Assembly (NCBI GenBank): GCA_048267245.1
Contig: JBLWXV010000002.1
Coordinates: 1,240,001 to 1,304,000, forward strand
DNA from: JBLWXV01 sp048267245
GTDB taxonomy: Bacteria > Bdellovibrionota > Bacteriovoracia > Bacteriovoracales > Bacteriovoracaceae
Direction: 5' to 3'
DNA: 64,000 bases
In this document: positions 8,462-16,957 of the stretch, in pieces
Numbering within the stretch: position 1 is the stretch's first letter
How the letters are laid out: every line of letters begins with the position of its first letter
Notes under the pieces: model-generated
The model's input: the letters and a program-made list of their open reading frames with translations, nothing else
The model's database searches: none
What the model was told of the DNA's origin: nothing
Program-made: the position numbers and the translations under genes

Positions 8462-10153
8462 ATGGATTTTTTTAAGCATCAAAAACAGGCCCGACAAGAG
8501 AGCGTGAAGCTATTAGTTCTCTTTATCCTCGGTGTAAGCCTTGTCATTATTGCGACGACAGTTCTCTTTGTGCCAATCTTTTATTATCTTTTTGGCCTTC
8601 CTATGTTTGAGACTGCAATTGATGGAAGTATTGAAAACTATCTCGATCTTAGCCATCTAGGTCTTAAAGCTTTTAGAGCAGTGGTTTTCTTCGTGCTCTT
8701 TTCAGTTGGGGGAGGCGCTCTCTTTAAGCTCGTGCAGCTTGGTAAAGGGGGCAAAGTCATTGCTCAGATGCTCAAGGCGAGAGAGCTCTCAATCTCAGGT
8801 CTTGATCCAGTTAAGAAGAGAGAAATTAAAAACGTCACCGCTGAGATGGCCATTGCTAGTGGCATTCGCCCACCTGCTATTTACATCGTTGATGATAGTA
8901 GTATCAACGCCCTAGCGGCCGGACTTGAGATCAAAGATAGCGTGATTTGTCTTACCAGCGGAGCAGTTGAGCAATTAAATCGCGATGAATTAAGTGCTTT
9001 GATTGCCCATGAACTCGGTCATATTCTTGGGCGCGATGCAGAGACGAATATGTATCTTGCTTCGATTATGCACGGGCTGATGATGTTTACGATAATGGGA
9101 AGAATCCTACTTAAAAATAATGACTTCGGAAGAGATCGTTTTAATCCTGCACTTTGCTTTGTTGGAGTTATACTAATTTTTGCGGGCTATATCGGCCGCT
9201 CAGTCGCAGGATTTATTCAACTGCTCTATTCCCATGAGCGCGAATACTTGGCCGATGCTTGTGCAGTTCAATACACCAGATCTAAAGAGGGGATTCTAGG
9301 AGTTTTTCAAAAAATTTGGTATCGCCGACAACATAATCAGCTTAAGTCCGTTTATGCAATGGAAGTGGCCCACTTTATGTTTACACCGGCGCTCTCATCT
9401 GAAGACGGAGAACTCTCGACACATCCAAGTTTAAAAGCTCGCGCAAAGAGAGTTGATGCAAGCTTTCGCTTTAGAAAATATCCTCCGGCTTCGAGTTATG
9501 ATTCTAAGAAAGTTCGCACCAGTATCCCCAAAATTGAGCCTGAAGAAGAGGGGACTTCGCCGGATGATTTTTTACAAAAACTTTTGAGTTCAAGCAGTTT
9601 TTCAAATGGATTAAATTTTACCCTTCTCACTTTCGCCAGTCATACTGTTGCTCATCAGCGCTATAATACCGTCAAGTCGCGGCTCAATAACGCAATCGAG
9701 GACGCCTCTAATAAGACCTTAAAATTTAGATTGTGGCTCGCCCTTGAGGCCCTCAATGAACAGTATGCGATTATTGAGGCGGGGATTAGAAAAAAGCAAT
9801 TCAAGCTCTATCGCAAGACTCATCCACTTACTTATCTTGAGCTCGAATTTGTCATTGTTATTAGCACCTTCTTAGAGTGCACGAACTCTGAATATAGTGA
9901 GCGAATCAAGAAAGAATTTAAGAAGGCATTTCCTTGGTGCCAAGAGCTCATAACAATAGATCGCATCACGCAAGAGAGCTTCTCTTCGAGCCTCGATAAA
10001 CTAGCTGCTCTCAATACAGATTCTAAAAAAGTAGTTTATGACTTTATTGAGATGGTGATCAATATTGATGGAAGAGTGAGCTTTGAAGAAGAAGAGTTCT
10101 TTAAGACTCTTTGTGAAAGACTCAATATGCCCGTTCCTAAGGGTGCCAGATGA
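8462..10153 (+). CDS. M48-family membrane metalloprotease with C-terminal TerB-like extension
   Basis: A 563-residue protein. Two membrane segments (about 16-45 and 72-92) precede an HtpX/M48 catalytic domain with the zinc motif HELGH at 183-187 and a downstream Glu ligand in HEREYLADACAVQ. Two more hydrophobic stretches lie in between. After about residue 350 comes a soluble region. Its last 60 residues (DFIEMVINIDGRVSFEEEEFFKTL) resemble the acidic helix pattern of TerB-like domains; that assignment is tentative. It is in an operon with lemA. Its final codons and TGA stop lie inside palindromic element copy 2, so the protein ends in the element-encoded GAR, as RmuC does. Confidence 0.85.
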   Translation: MDFFKHQKQARQESVKLLVLFILGVSLVIIATTVLFVPIFYYLFGLPMFETAIDGSIENYLDLSHLGLKAFRAVVFFVLFSVGGGALFKLVQLGKGGKVIAQMLKARELSISGLDPVKKREIKNVTAEMAIASGIRPPAIYIVDDSSINALAAGLEIKDSVICLTSGAVEQLNRDELSALIAHELGHILGRDAETNMYLASIMHGLMMFTIMGRILLKNNDFGRDRFNPALCFVGVILIFAGYIGRSVAGFIQLLYSHEREYLADACAVQYTRSKEGILGVFQKIWYRRQHNQLKSVYAMEVAHFMFTPALSSEDGELSTHPSLKARAKRVDASFRFRKYPPASSYDSKKVRTSIPKIEPEEEGTSPDDFLQKLLSSSSFSNGLNFTLLTFASHTVAHQRYNTVKSRLNNAIEDASNKTLKFRLWLALEALNEQYAIIEAGIRKKQFKLYRKTHPLTYLELEFVIVISTFLECTNSEYSERIKKEFKKAFPWCQELITIDRITQESFSSSLDKLAALNTDSKKVVYDFIEMVINIDGRVSFEEEEFFKTLCERLNMPVPKGAR

Positions 10154-10192
10154 CTTTTGGGACGCAAGGCGTCCCAAAAGTCATCTGGCACC
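10142..10192. repeat. Dispersed 51-bp palindromic hairpin element, copy 2
   Basis: Same arms as copy 1, but the innermost pairs differ: GGGACGC pairs with GCGTCCC around an AAG loop, whereas copy 1 has GGGACTC pairing with GAGTCCC. The T-A pair is replaced by G-C on both arms, a compensatory change. The element lies between convergent genes, carries the stop codon of the M48 protease gene and ends 3 bp before the stop codon of the L,D-transpeptidase gene. Confidence 0.97.
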
Positions 10193-10195
10193 GTC

Positions 10196-11548
10196 TTAGA
10201 GAATTCCGTTTGGCAATTGACCTGTTGAATTGTAGCGATCTATGAGCGCTCTAGTACAGGTGTTGTACGAGCGAATGAGTCTATTGCGCTCCCAATTTGA
10301 AAAGACCGAGTCATAGGGATATTGGCGCTTACAGTAGGCGGCCACAGCGTTACTCACCTGGCGTCCTGTAGGGCGCTGGCGATTAGGGCGAATAATGGTC
10401 ACACCTGGAAGATTATTGTCTCTATTATCTCGTCTTGGGAACGTGATAATAGAGGGAGAGTCGCGATTGTCATCAATCTGATTGGGAATCCCATCGGCAG
10501 GAATGAGGCGCTCTCGCGAGTCATAATTGTAGAGATTAAAGTAATCATCTTCGTAGCGATCAAAGAGATTATTAATTGGCGCTTCTCTTCTAGAGATTGC
10601 TAATTGTACGAGTTCATCACTATCCAATTTGAAGTAGGGATTTGAACTGGTCCCAACATTGTAGACTGTCTTATAAGGAGCGTTCACCTTTGGCGCTGGG
10701 TGATCGTCGCCACCAAAGATGCGGTATGAGATGGTTATAGGAATATGATTTCTTGGGTAATTGGCCAAAAGGCGGTGAAAGGCAATCAGATCATCTGTTT
10801 GCATGCGCATACAACCATGACTATCAAATCCGCGAAGAAATGGGCCAAGATTTGGTTGAGCATGAAAGCCGATAGTCGTATATCCTGCATCTAATTCCTG
10901 ATTAGTTGTAATTCTTAAAAATGGTTTGCCAGCAAAGTAAGTTGGCTTTGTTCTTGAGGCATAGGCCTCACGCTTATCTAGCCAAGCATTTTTAAATCTT
11001 GGGGTCACAAGGCTTGTGCTTCCAAGATTTTGTACACCCTCATCAAAGGCGCCAACCCCAAGTGGAAAAACCATCTTAATATTATTGCTATAGTCTTCAA
11101 TGATCACTAGACGTTCAATAAGTCCCACTTCAACTTTAAAGTCTGTTCTCTCAAGGGGAATGGTCTCAAAGCCGCGACCAAAGAGGCGCTTGCCGCGAAG
11201 AGTGATCTCACCTTTAACAAAGACGTAACCAGAGTCTGTGAGTTTTACAAAAGCGGTGATTGGCAAAATGCTCTCTTTGCTAAACCACTCGTCACTAGGA
11301 AGAGCATTAAAGAAAATATCGTGAACTTCCTCAACTTCTTCAGATAAATCTAGGAGTCTTTTGATTTCTCTTTTAATAGTGGGCACAGAGTTTTTTAGTT
11401 CTGGAATTTCATTGGGTAGAAACTTCGCCACATCATCAATTCTCACCCCCACAATTTGATTTTGAGCACTACCTGAGATGGCGAGAGCGGCGTTACTTAG
11501 CGAGAGAGTAACCATGGCCAGTAGGCCAAGTTTTGCGAGAGAGCGCAT
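10196..11548 (-). CDS. Secreted L,D-transpeptidase (YkuD domain)
   Basis: A 450-residue protein with a clear signal peptide (MRSLAKLGLL to ALAISG). The YkuD catalytic signature GFDSHGCMRMQ (His-Gly-Cys-x-Arg) lies around residues 242-252 and includes the nucleophilic Cys. The upstream TIGFHAQPN stretch fits the second conserved His region. Family members make 3-3 peptidoglycan cross-links or attach proteins to peptidoglycan in the periplasm. The C-terminal 150 residues are Asn/Asp/Arg-rich (NQIDDNRDSPSI and further) and end in a Cys-containing tail; that part is not recognised. In predatory relatives, L,D-transpeptidases also modify prey wall, but nothing here shows that. Confidence 0.88.
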   Translation of the reverse strand: MRSLAKLGLLAMVTLSLSNAALAISGSAQNQIVGVRIDDVAKFLPNEIPELKNSVPTIKREIKRLLDLSEEVEEVHDIFFNALPSDEWFSKESILPITAFVKLTDSGYVFVKGEITLRGKRLFGRGFETIPLERTDFKVEVGLIERLVIIEDYSNNIKMVFPLGVGAFDEGVQNLGSTSLVTPRFKNAWLDKREAYASRTKPTYFAGKPFLRITTNQELDAGYTTIGFHAQPNLGPFLRGFDSHGCMRMQTDDLIAFHRLLANYPRNHIPITISYRIFGGDDHPAPKVNAPYKTVYNVGTSSNPYFKLDSDELVQLAISRREAPINNLFDRYEDDYFNLYNYDSRERLIPADGIPNQIDDNRDSPSIITFPRRDNRDNNLPGVTIIRPNRQRPTGRQVSNAVAAYCKRQYPYDSVFSNWERNRLIRSYNTCTRALIDRYNSTGQLPNGIL

Positions 11549-11657
11549 AGATTTCCCCTAAATGAGTGGTCAGTCGCGCCGAGCTTAACAAAAGTTAAGT
11601 AGTTAGGCCCTTTAGGTGTAAAAAATGCAATGGTGAGTGTTCTAGCGGGGTAAGTTA

Positions 11658-11771
11658 CTAAGAGTAAATAAGTAAAATAACTACGGAGGTAATGGGCAGA
11701 ATAATGACCACACTTATGATGAGTAGGTCAAAGAGTCTATTTTCAAGGGTTTTGGTTTTCTTTTCACTCAT
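11658..11771 (-). CDS. Small single-span membrane protein at the end of the cco operon
   Basis: A 37-residue ORF. A charged N-terminus (MSEKKTKTLENRLFD) is followed by one hydrophobic span (LLIISVVIILPITSVVILLI). AGGA lies 6-7 bases before the ATG at 11771. The gene starts 8 bp after the stop of the TauE/SafE gene on the same strand, continuing the run of tightly packed cbb3 genes. Size and topology resemble the small single-span proteins of respiratory complexes, so a role in oxidase assembly or stability is plausible but inferred only from position. It is short enough to be missed by gene callers. Confidence 0.6.
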   Translation of the reverse strand: MSEKKTKTLENRLFDLLIISVVIILPITSVVILLIYS

Positions 11772-11779
11772 TATAAATC

Positions 11780-12439
11780 CTAGTGGCATGAGCCAGTGGT
11801 AGCAAATTGATAAAAGCGATAACCAATACTCATGAGTCCAAGGCCGATAAGACTAATTCCTAGTGCCCGCTCGCGCACCACATTTTGGCCATTTGCTAGC
11901 TTGGAGACGAGCCAGCTACTCCCGCTGAGCGCGGGCAGTGTGCCTAGCCAGAAAGAGCCCATCGCAAGTGATCCTAGCCAGGGGTTTTGAAAGGTGGCCA
12001 CAGTGAGGGCAACTCCGTAGAGAAAACCACACGGAAGGAGAATGCTAAAGAGTCCAATAAAGAAAGGCCCGCGTACAGGAAGCTTGCGATAGAGCTTCAC
12101 AATAAAGCTCGGTGCTAGCTTTTTCTTAGTGAGAAAATTTGTGCCCCAAAAAATGAGGGCGAGTGCCATGAGAATTGACGGAATCAAAGTGAGAAGTGGA
12201 GTTTCTTGTTGCCATAAGAACCATTGACCTAGAAAACCACTGGCAAGACCGAGCGATAAGTAAGAGATGAGTCTTCCCGCCTGATAACTGGCCTGGGCCT
12301 TCACACCTCTAGAGCTCGCCACAATAAGAGGCCCGCACATACCTGCGCAGTGGAGGCTTCCAAGAGCGCCTACACTTAGGGCAACCAGTGGCATAGCACT
12401 CGCGCTCGCGCGAGCTATATCATTGAAATGGTCCAACAA
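11780..12439 (-). CDS. TauE/SafE-family (COG2836-like) membrane protein of the cbb3 cluster
   Basis: A 219-residue protein with about six membrane segments and the hallmark GSLHCAGMCGPLIVASSRG near the N-terminus. A second copy of the Cys-rich turn, LLPCGFLYGVAL, lies around residue 135. This subgroup of 'sulfite exporter' proteins is often found with cbb3 oxidase genes; the Cys pairs suggest copper handling (inference). The likely TTG start at 12439 lies inside ccoG with GGAG 7 bases upstream, giving a 20-bp overlap and probable translational coupling. It follows ccoG in the operon and precedes the 37-residue membrane ORF. Confidence 0.8.
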   Translation of the reverse strand: MLDHFNDIARASASAMPLVALSVGALGSLHCAGMCGPLIVASSRGVKAQASYQAGRLISYLSLGLASGFLGQWFLWQQETPLLTLIPSILMALALIFWGTNFLTKKKLAPSFIVKLYRKLPVRGPFFIGLFSILLPCGFLYGVALTVATFQNPWLGSLAMGSFWLGTLPALSGSSWLVSKLANGQNVVRERALGISLIGLGLMSIGYRFYQFATTGSCH

Positions 12440-13835
12440 GTTTGATCTCCAACTTCTTTATTAACTGGGCCTCGCTCTCTTGAGAGCCTTGATAAACTTC
12501 AAGGTTAATACTTTGCGAGCCATTAATGAGAATTTCAGGTGGGAACTTAAAAAATACACTCGCGCGCGAGTGCCCGACTTTGGGAGTGAATGGTCTTGGG
12601 GCACTGATGACCCTTACATTTGGGGAGTTTGACTTAAACCAAAGTGGCATCGCCTGCTCCTCATCTTTCACGTCAACGGTGACGATATAGCGATTTTGAA
12701 TTTCTTTTAGACCCGACTCGCTCTCAGAGATTGAAAACGGGGTTCCGACCGCTCTGATAGCAGTGAAACTCATCTGGGTCGCGCGATTAACGAGAAATAT
12801 GCCCACTACAAAGACGCATAAGGAGACCGCTAAGTAGATAACCGAGCGCGGGCGAAAGTGAGAGACCTTGCCTCCTTCTAATTCAGTTTCTGTAGCATAG
12901 CGAACGAGACCAGCAGGCTTTCCAACTTTCTCCATGATTTCATCACAAGCATCAATGCAATTGGTGCAGGCGATACACTCAAGTTGAGTGCCTCTTCTGA
13001 TATCAATCCCAGTCGGACAGGCCTTTACACAGTGATAGCAATTGATACAATCGCCCTCGTCCTCTTTATTTGGCACCTGGCCTCTTCTTGGCTCTCCTCG
13101 CTTGGCATCGTAGGCAACGACCAAGGAATCCTTATCCATAATGACACTTTGAAGTCTTCCGTAGGGACAGGCGATAATACAGAATTGTTCTCTAAACCAT
13201 CCAAAGTCAAAGAGGCAAAGTGCAGTGATCCCAACCATCGAGATAAAGAGTCCCATATGCTCGCTTGGTGGACTCATGGTGATCCAAAAGAGATCGCGGG
13301 TACCCACGAAGTATCCAAGGAAGGAGTGAGCAATGTGAAGCGAGACGATGAGGTAGAGTGTCCATTTAAGGGTGCGCTTAAAAATCTTCTCGCTACCCCA
13401 AGGAGCGGCGTCAAGAGCAGCGCGGGCGCGGGCCTTTCCCTCGACAAGAATTTCAATTTTGCGGTAAATCGCATCGATGAAGACCGTTTGAGGACAGGCC
13501 CAGCCACACCAGACGCGTCCCCAAATTGAAGTGATAAAGCCAATGAGAAAGAGCCCTCCTAAGATGAGTATCAAAAGGAGGGGAAGATCACTGGCAAAGA
13601 AAGTTTGCCCAAAGAGGGTAAATTCGCGCGCACCAATATTGAGAAGTATAGTTTGCTTGCCGCCAAATTTAGTCCAGGGCAAAACCAGATAGAGAACAAT
13701 GAGGGTCCAATAGAAGAAGTCTCGGCGATGGCGCCAAAGACCTTTGACGTCTTCGGGATAGAGATAGACTCGATGTCCCTTCTCATCGGTTGTTCCTAGG
13801 CGCTCTTCGTGGAGTTCAAATCTATTCTTGCTCAT
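12420..13835 (-). CDS. ccoG: cbb3 oxidase accessory protein CcoG (FixG/RdxA)
   Basis: A 471-residue membrane ferredoxin-like protein. Membrane segments surround the GRVWCGWACPQTVF motif near residue 110. Two [4Fe-4S] Cys clusters follow (CINCYHCVKACP, then CIACTNCIDACDE) around residues 262-300. The C-terminal periplasmic domain resembles an immunoglobulin-like FixG domain. CcoG acts in cbb3 oxidase maturation, probably reducing copper for cofactor insertion. It shares its first base with the last base of the ccoP stop codon region and overlaps the next gene by 20 bp, so it lies within a continuous operon. Confidence 0.95.
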   Translation of the reverse strand: MSKNRFELHEERLGTTDEKGHRVYLYPEDVKGLWRHRRDFFYWTLIVLYLVLPWTKFGGKQTILLNIGAREFTLFGQTFFASDLPLLLILILGGLFLIGFITSIWGRVWCGWACPQTVFIDAIYRKIEILVEGKARARAALDAAPWGSEKIFKRTLKWTLYLIVSLHIAHSFLGYFVGTRDLFWITMSPPSEHMGLFISMVGITALCLFDFGWFREQFCIIACPYGRLQSVIMDKDSLVVAYDAKRGEPRRGQVPNKEDEGDCINCYHCVKACPTGIDIRRGTQLECIACTNCIDACDEIMEKVGKPAGLVRYATETELEGGKVSHFRPRSVIYLAVSLCVFVVGIFLVNRATQMSFTAIRAVGTPFSISESESGLKEIQNRYIVTVDVKDEEQAMPLWFKSNSPNVRVISAPRPFTPKVGHSRASVFFKFPPEILINGSQSINLEVYQGSQESEAQLIKKLEIKLVGPFQ

Positions 13836-14437
13836 TATTCCTCTATGATCTCACCTTGAGGTTCTTTCGCAACAGGCGGAGTTGTTCCTTTGAGGTCCAT
13901 AACGTAGCTAACGGCCGCCATGATTTCTTGCTTAGAGAGAACCTCTCCCCAAGCGGGCATGCCCATTTCTTCGTTGCCGTGAACCACAAATTTGTAGAGT
14001 TCCTCTGGCTCGCGGTGAACGTTGATCCAGTACTTATCTGTGAGGTTTGGCCCAATGTCGCCACCACCACCCTCAGCGTGACAGGCGAGGCAGTTTTCAA
14101 CGTAGACAGCGTTCGCAGCACTGCGACCTTCGTCTGTTGTAACCCACGCGTTGTACTGTTCCATACTGAAATTATCAATATTCTTTGCTTCGGCCTCTTG
14201 GATTTGAGTTAACTTCACCATTTCTTTATCGTATTCATCTCTTAAGGTTGGTCCACCCATAATTTGAAAGAAGATGAAGTAGAAAATGGCAAAGAGAATC
14301 CCGCCCCAAAATGTCATTAGCCACCACTGCGGAAGTGGGTGGTCTAACTCCATGATGCCATCATAGTTGTGGTCTAGGAGGATGTGTTTTTCATCCTCCA
14401 TAACAGTATTTCCATTGACCTTATTACTTTCTTTCAT
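13835..14437 (-). CDS. ccoP: cbb3 oxidase subunit III, short mono-heme CcoP
   Basis: A 200-residue protein. The N-terminal FixP-type segment (YDGIMELDHPLPQWW, around 25-39) leads into a single membrane span (about 40-60). After a helical linker there is one cytochrome c motif, CLACH, at 116-120, with Met ligands likely in MGMPAWGE. Typical CcoP proteins have two c hemes and about 290-300 residues; this one has only one CxxCH, so it is a mono-heme version and not obviously broken. GAGG 6 bases before ATG 14437 decides the start against TTG 14458. It overlaps ccoQ by 14 bp. Confidence 0.93.
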   Translation of the reverse strand: MKESNKVNGNTVMEDEKHILLDHNYDGIMELDHPLPQWWLMTFWGGILFAIFYFIFFQIMGGPTLRDEYDKEMVKLTQIQEAEAKNIDNFSMEQYNAWVTTDEGRSAANAVYVENCLACHAEGGGGDIGPNLTDKYWINVHREPEELYKFVVHGNEEMGMPAWGEVLSKQEIMAAVSYVMDLKGTTPPVAKEPQGEIIEE

Positions 14438-14606
14438 TTCCCGCCTCGTCTCTATCAATGGGAAGGTTGCCCATGTATTTGTATAAATTTTGGTTGTCGC
14501 TGCGATTGACCCAGTAGACTACGCACAAAAACATTACAACAAAGATCATGAGCGCAATCACGGGGAGGTAGAGCATGTCAAAGTTAAGTAGAGTCTCCTT
14601 AATCAT
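14424..14606 (-). CDS. ccoQ: cbb3 oxidase small subunit CcoQ
   Basis: A 60-residue protein with one membrane span (LPVIALMIFVVMFLCVVYWV) followed by the short polar tail NRSDNQNLYKYMGNLP, the usual CcoQ layout. CcoQ stabilises the association of CcoP with the CcoNO core. The gene sits between ccoNO (8-bp overlap with its 3' end) and ccoP (14-bp overlap), in the canonical N-O-Q-P order. Identification rests on size, topology and position, since CcoQ sequences are weakly conserved. Confidence 0.9.
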   Translation of the reverse strand: MIKETLLNFDMLYLPVIALMIFVVMFLCVVYWVNRSDNQNLYKYMGNLPIDRDEAGNERK

Positions 14607-16773
14607 TGTTCACCTCACTAGTCACAGCGTTTTGCTGAGCTTTTTTGAGATCCATTCCAAGGCGTTGCAGATAAGCAATGAGCGCGACAATTTGTTTGTC
14701 GGCCATCTTGAGATCAACGTCTCCGGTCTTATTGAGATCTTGAGCGATTTCCTGGGCCTGGGCGCGGGCATGTTCTACAGCAGAGTCAATTTCCTCTTGA
14801 GTGTAGGGAGTACCCATGGCCGCGAGCACTGACATCTTCTTAGGTAGTACGCCAAGGTCGGTCTTCTTCTTAAACATCCAAGTGTAGTTAGGCATAATTG
14901 AGCCTGGAGTGACCACGCGAGGATCCATCATGTGGCGGTAGTGCCAGAGGTTATTGTACTTTCCACCTACGCGTGCGAGGTCGGGTCCAATGCGGCGAGA
15001 ACCCCACTGAAATGGTCTGTCATACACACTCTCAGCGGCTTCGCTCACGGCGCCGTAGCGAAGATTTTCCGCCGCCATTGGGCGCACCATTTGCGAGTGA
15101 CAGACGTAGCAGCCCTCTGAAACGTAGATGTCTCGTCCGGCCAGTTCAAGCGGAGAGTAAGGTTTTACTTCGGGACGTCTTTCAATGAAGGTATTTGAAA
15201 GTAGTGAAGGTGCAATTTCGATGAAGCCACCAACGGCCACAGCGATAAAGGCTAGCACACTAAAGAGAACGGGAAGTCCTTCTAATTTTCTATGTGGTGT
15301 AGCATGAGCTTCAATACTTGAGTCATCAAGCGCCGGGGCTTCATAGACTTCATCAGTGGCCCCCGCCGGAGCATTCTTGATGGTCATAAAGATGTTGTAG
15401 ACGAGCATGGCAAAACCAAAGAGAACAAAAGTTCCACCAGTGGCGCGCACATAGTACATGGGAACGATTTTTAAGACAGTCTCAACAAAGTTGGGGTAGA
15501 CCAATTTTCCAGTGGCGTCGATTGCACTCCACATGCCCCCTTGGGTCACCCCGGCAACCCACATACTCATCATATAGAGTAGAAGACCAATTGTGGCGAG
15601 CCAGAATTGCGTGTTGGCAATTTTCTTTGAGTAGAGTTCAGTTCTAAAGATCTTGGGGATGATGTAGTAGAGGATTGCTACAATCATCATGTAGTTCCAG
15701 CCGATAGTTCCGGCGTGAACGTGACCCACAATCCAGTCGGTAAAGTGAGCCAGAGCATTCACAGATTTAATTGAAAGTAGTGGACCTTCAAAAGTTGCCA
15801 TGCCGTAAAACGTGATGGCGGTGGCGAGATATTTGAGGACTGGATCTGTTCTTACCTTGTCCCAAGCGCCGCGAAGAGTGAGGAGACCGTTGATCATACC
15901 GCCCCAAGAGGGTGCCCAAAGAGCGATCGAGAAGATCATCCCAAGAGTTTGAACCCATTCAGGAAGGGCGGTGTAGAGCAAGTGGTGTGGACCGGCCCAA
16001 ATATAGATGAAAATCAAACTCCAAAAGTGAATGATTGAGAGTCTATAAGAGTAGACAGGTCTCTTTGCCGCTTTGGGTACGTAGTAGTACATGAGACCCA
16101 GAAATGGTGTAGTGAGAAAGAAGGCAACAGCATTGTGCCCATACCACCACTGAACCAGTGCATCCTGAACTCCTGCAAAGACCGAGTAGGACTTCATGAA
16201 GCTCACTGGGAAGTGAAGGTTATTTACAATATAGAGCATCGCCACAGTAATGATGGTGGCAATGTAGAACCAGAGGGCGACATAGATGTGGCGCTCACGT
16301 CTTTTAATAATTGTCCCAAAGAAGTTTACAGCAAAGGCCACCCAGGCAACGACGACTGCAATATCGATTGGCCACTCGAGTTCGGCGTATTCTTTACCTT
16401 GAGTAAATCCTAACGCCAGGGTGACGGCAGCGGCGACGATGATGAGCTGCCATAGCCAAAAGTGCAAGCGACCAAGAAAGTCACTAAAGAGGCGAGCTTT
16501 AAGAAGGCGCTGAGAGGAGTGATAGACACCAGCGAAAATCGCGTTACCGGTGAAGGCAAAGATGGCCGCGTTGGTGTGGATTGGACGAAGACGTCCAAAT
16601 GTTGTGAAGGGGATTCCTAGGTTGAACTTCCAATTGGCAAGTTCCCAGGCAATCCATACCCCCGCCGATAAGGCGACAATTCCCCACACCAATGTGGCGT
16701 AGAGAAACATTTTGACCAGCTGGTCATCGTAGGAAAAGGTTTCCATTTTCCCACTCAGAGCTCGTTCATTCAT
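14599..16773 (-). CDS. ccoNO: Fused cbb3 oxidase subunits I and II (CcoN-CcoO)
   Basis: A 724-residue fusion. Residues 1-470 are CcoN, with about 12 membrane spans. Heme and copper ligands are visible: H66 in RPIHTNAA, H213 in WYGHNAV, Y231 nearby, H263-H264 in GPHHLL, and H351/H353 in GHVHAGT. Residues about 500-724 are CcoO: a membrane anchor, then one c-heme motif CYVCH at 554-558 within SEGCYVCHSQMVRP. The protein reduces oxygen with high affinity and pumps protons in the inner membrane. In most Proteobacteria N and O are separate genes; fusions are known in some lineages. ATG 16773 has AGAGGG 7 bases upstream and lies inside the end of ccoS. Confidence 0.95.
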   Translation of the reverse strand: MNERALSGKMETFSYDDQLVKMFLYATLVWGIVALSAGVWIAWELANWKFNLGIPFTTFGRLRPIHTNAAIFAFTGNAIFAGVYHSSQRLLKARLFSDFLGRLHFWLWQLIIVAAAVTLALGFTQGKEYAELEWPIDIAVVVAWVAFAVNFFGTIIKRRERHIYVALWFYIATIITVAMLYIVNNLHFPVSFMKSYSVFAGVQDALVQWWYGHNAVAFFLTTPFLGLMYYYVPKAAKRPVYSYRLSIIHFWSLIFIYIWAGPHHLLYTALPEWVQTLGMIFSIALWAPSWGGMINGLLTLRGAWDKVRTDPVLKYLATAITFYGMATFEGPLLSIKSVNALAHFTDWIVGHVHAGTIGWNYMMIVAILYYIIPKIFRTELYSKKIANTQFWLATIGLLLYMMSMWVAGVTQGGMWSAIDATGKLVYPNFVETVLKIVPMYYVRATGGTFVLFGFAMLVYNIFMTIKNAPAGATDEVYEAPALDDSSIEAHATPHRKLEGLPVLFSVLAFIAVAVGGFIEIAPSLLSNTFIERRPEVKPYSPLELAGRDIYVSEGCYVCHSQMVRPMAAENLRYGAVSEAAESVYDRPFQWGSRRIGPDLARVGGKYNNLWHYRHMMDPRVVTPGSIMPNYTWMFKKKTDLGVLPKKMSVLAAMGTPYTQEEIDSAVEHARAQAQEIAQDLNKTGDVDLKMADKQIVALIAYLQRLGMDLKKAQQNAVTSEVNND

Positions 16774-16957
16774 CTTTTTTCCCTCTGAAAGCAGTTAGCG
16801 ATTGGTTATTATTTTTGTTCTCTTCATCAATTAAGAGTCGATAAGCTGGAGTGTCGAGATCGTCGTACTGGCCGGATTTTGCGGCAATGATAAAGCACAC
16901 CACAAAGAGGGTGCCTAGGAGGATCGATAGGGGAATGATCAGTGCGATCACATTCAT
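16766..16957 (-). CDS. ccoS: cbb3 oxidase maturation protein CcoS
   Basis: A 63-residue single-span protein with the CcoS signature GQYDDLDTPAYRLL directly after the membrane segment. CcoS is needed for cofactor insertion (heme b and copper) into CcoN. It overlaps ccoI by 4 bp and ccoNO by 8 bp, placing assembly factors ahead of the structural genes. In many bacteria ccoG-H-I-S lies downstream of ccoNOQP; here ccoI and ccoS come first and ccoG last. Confidence 0.94.
   Translation of the reverse strand: MNVIALIIPLSILLGTLFVVCFIIAAKSGQYDDLDTPAYRLLIDEENKNNNQSLTAFRGKKDE

Noticed and set aside
11584..11599. CTTAAC/GTTAAG hairpin after the cco operon
   Set aside because: A 6-bp AT-rich stem without T run; too weak to call a terminator.
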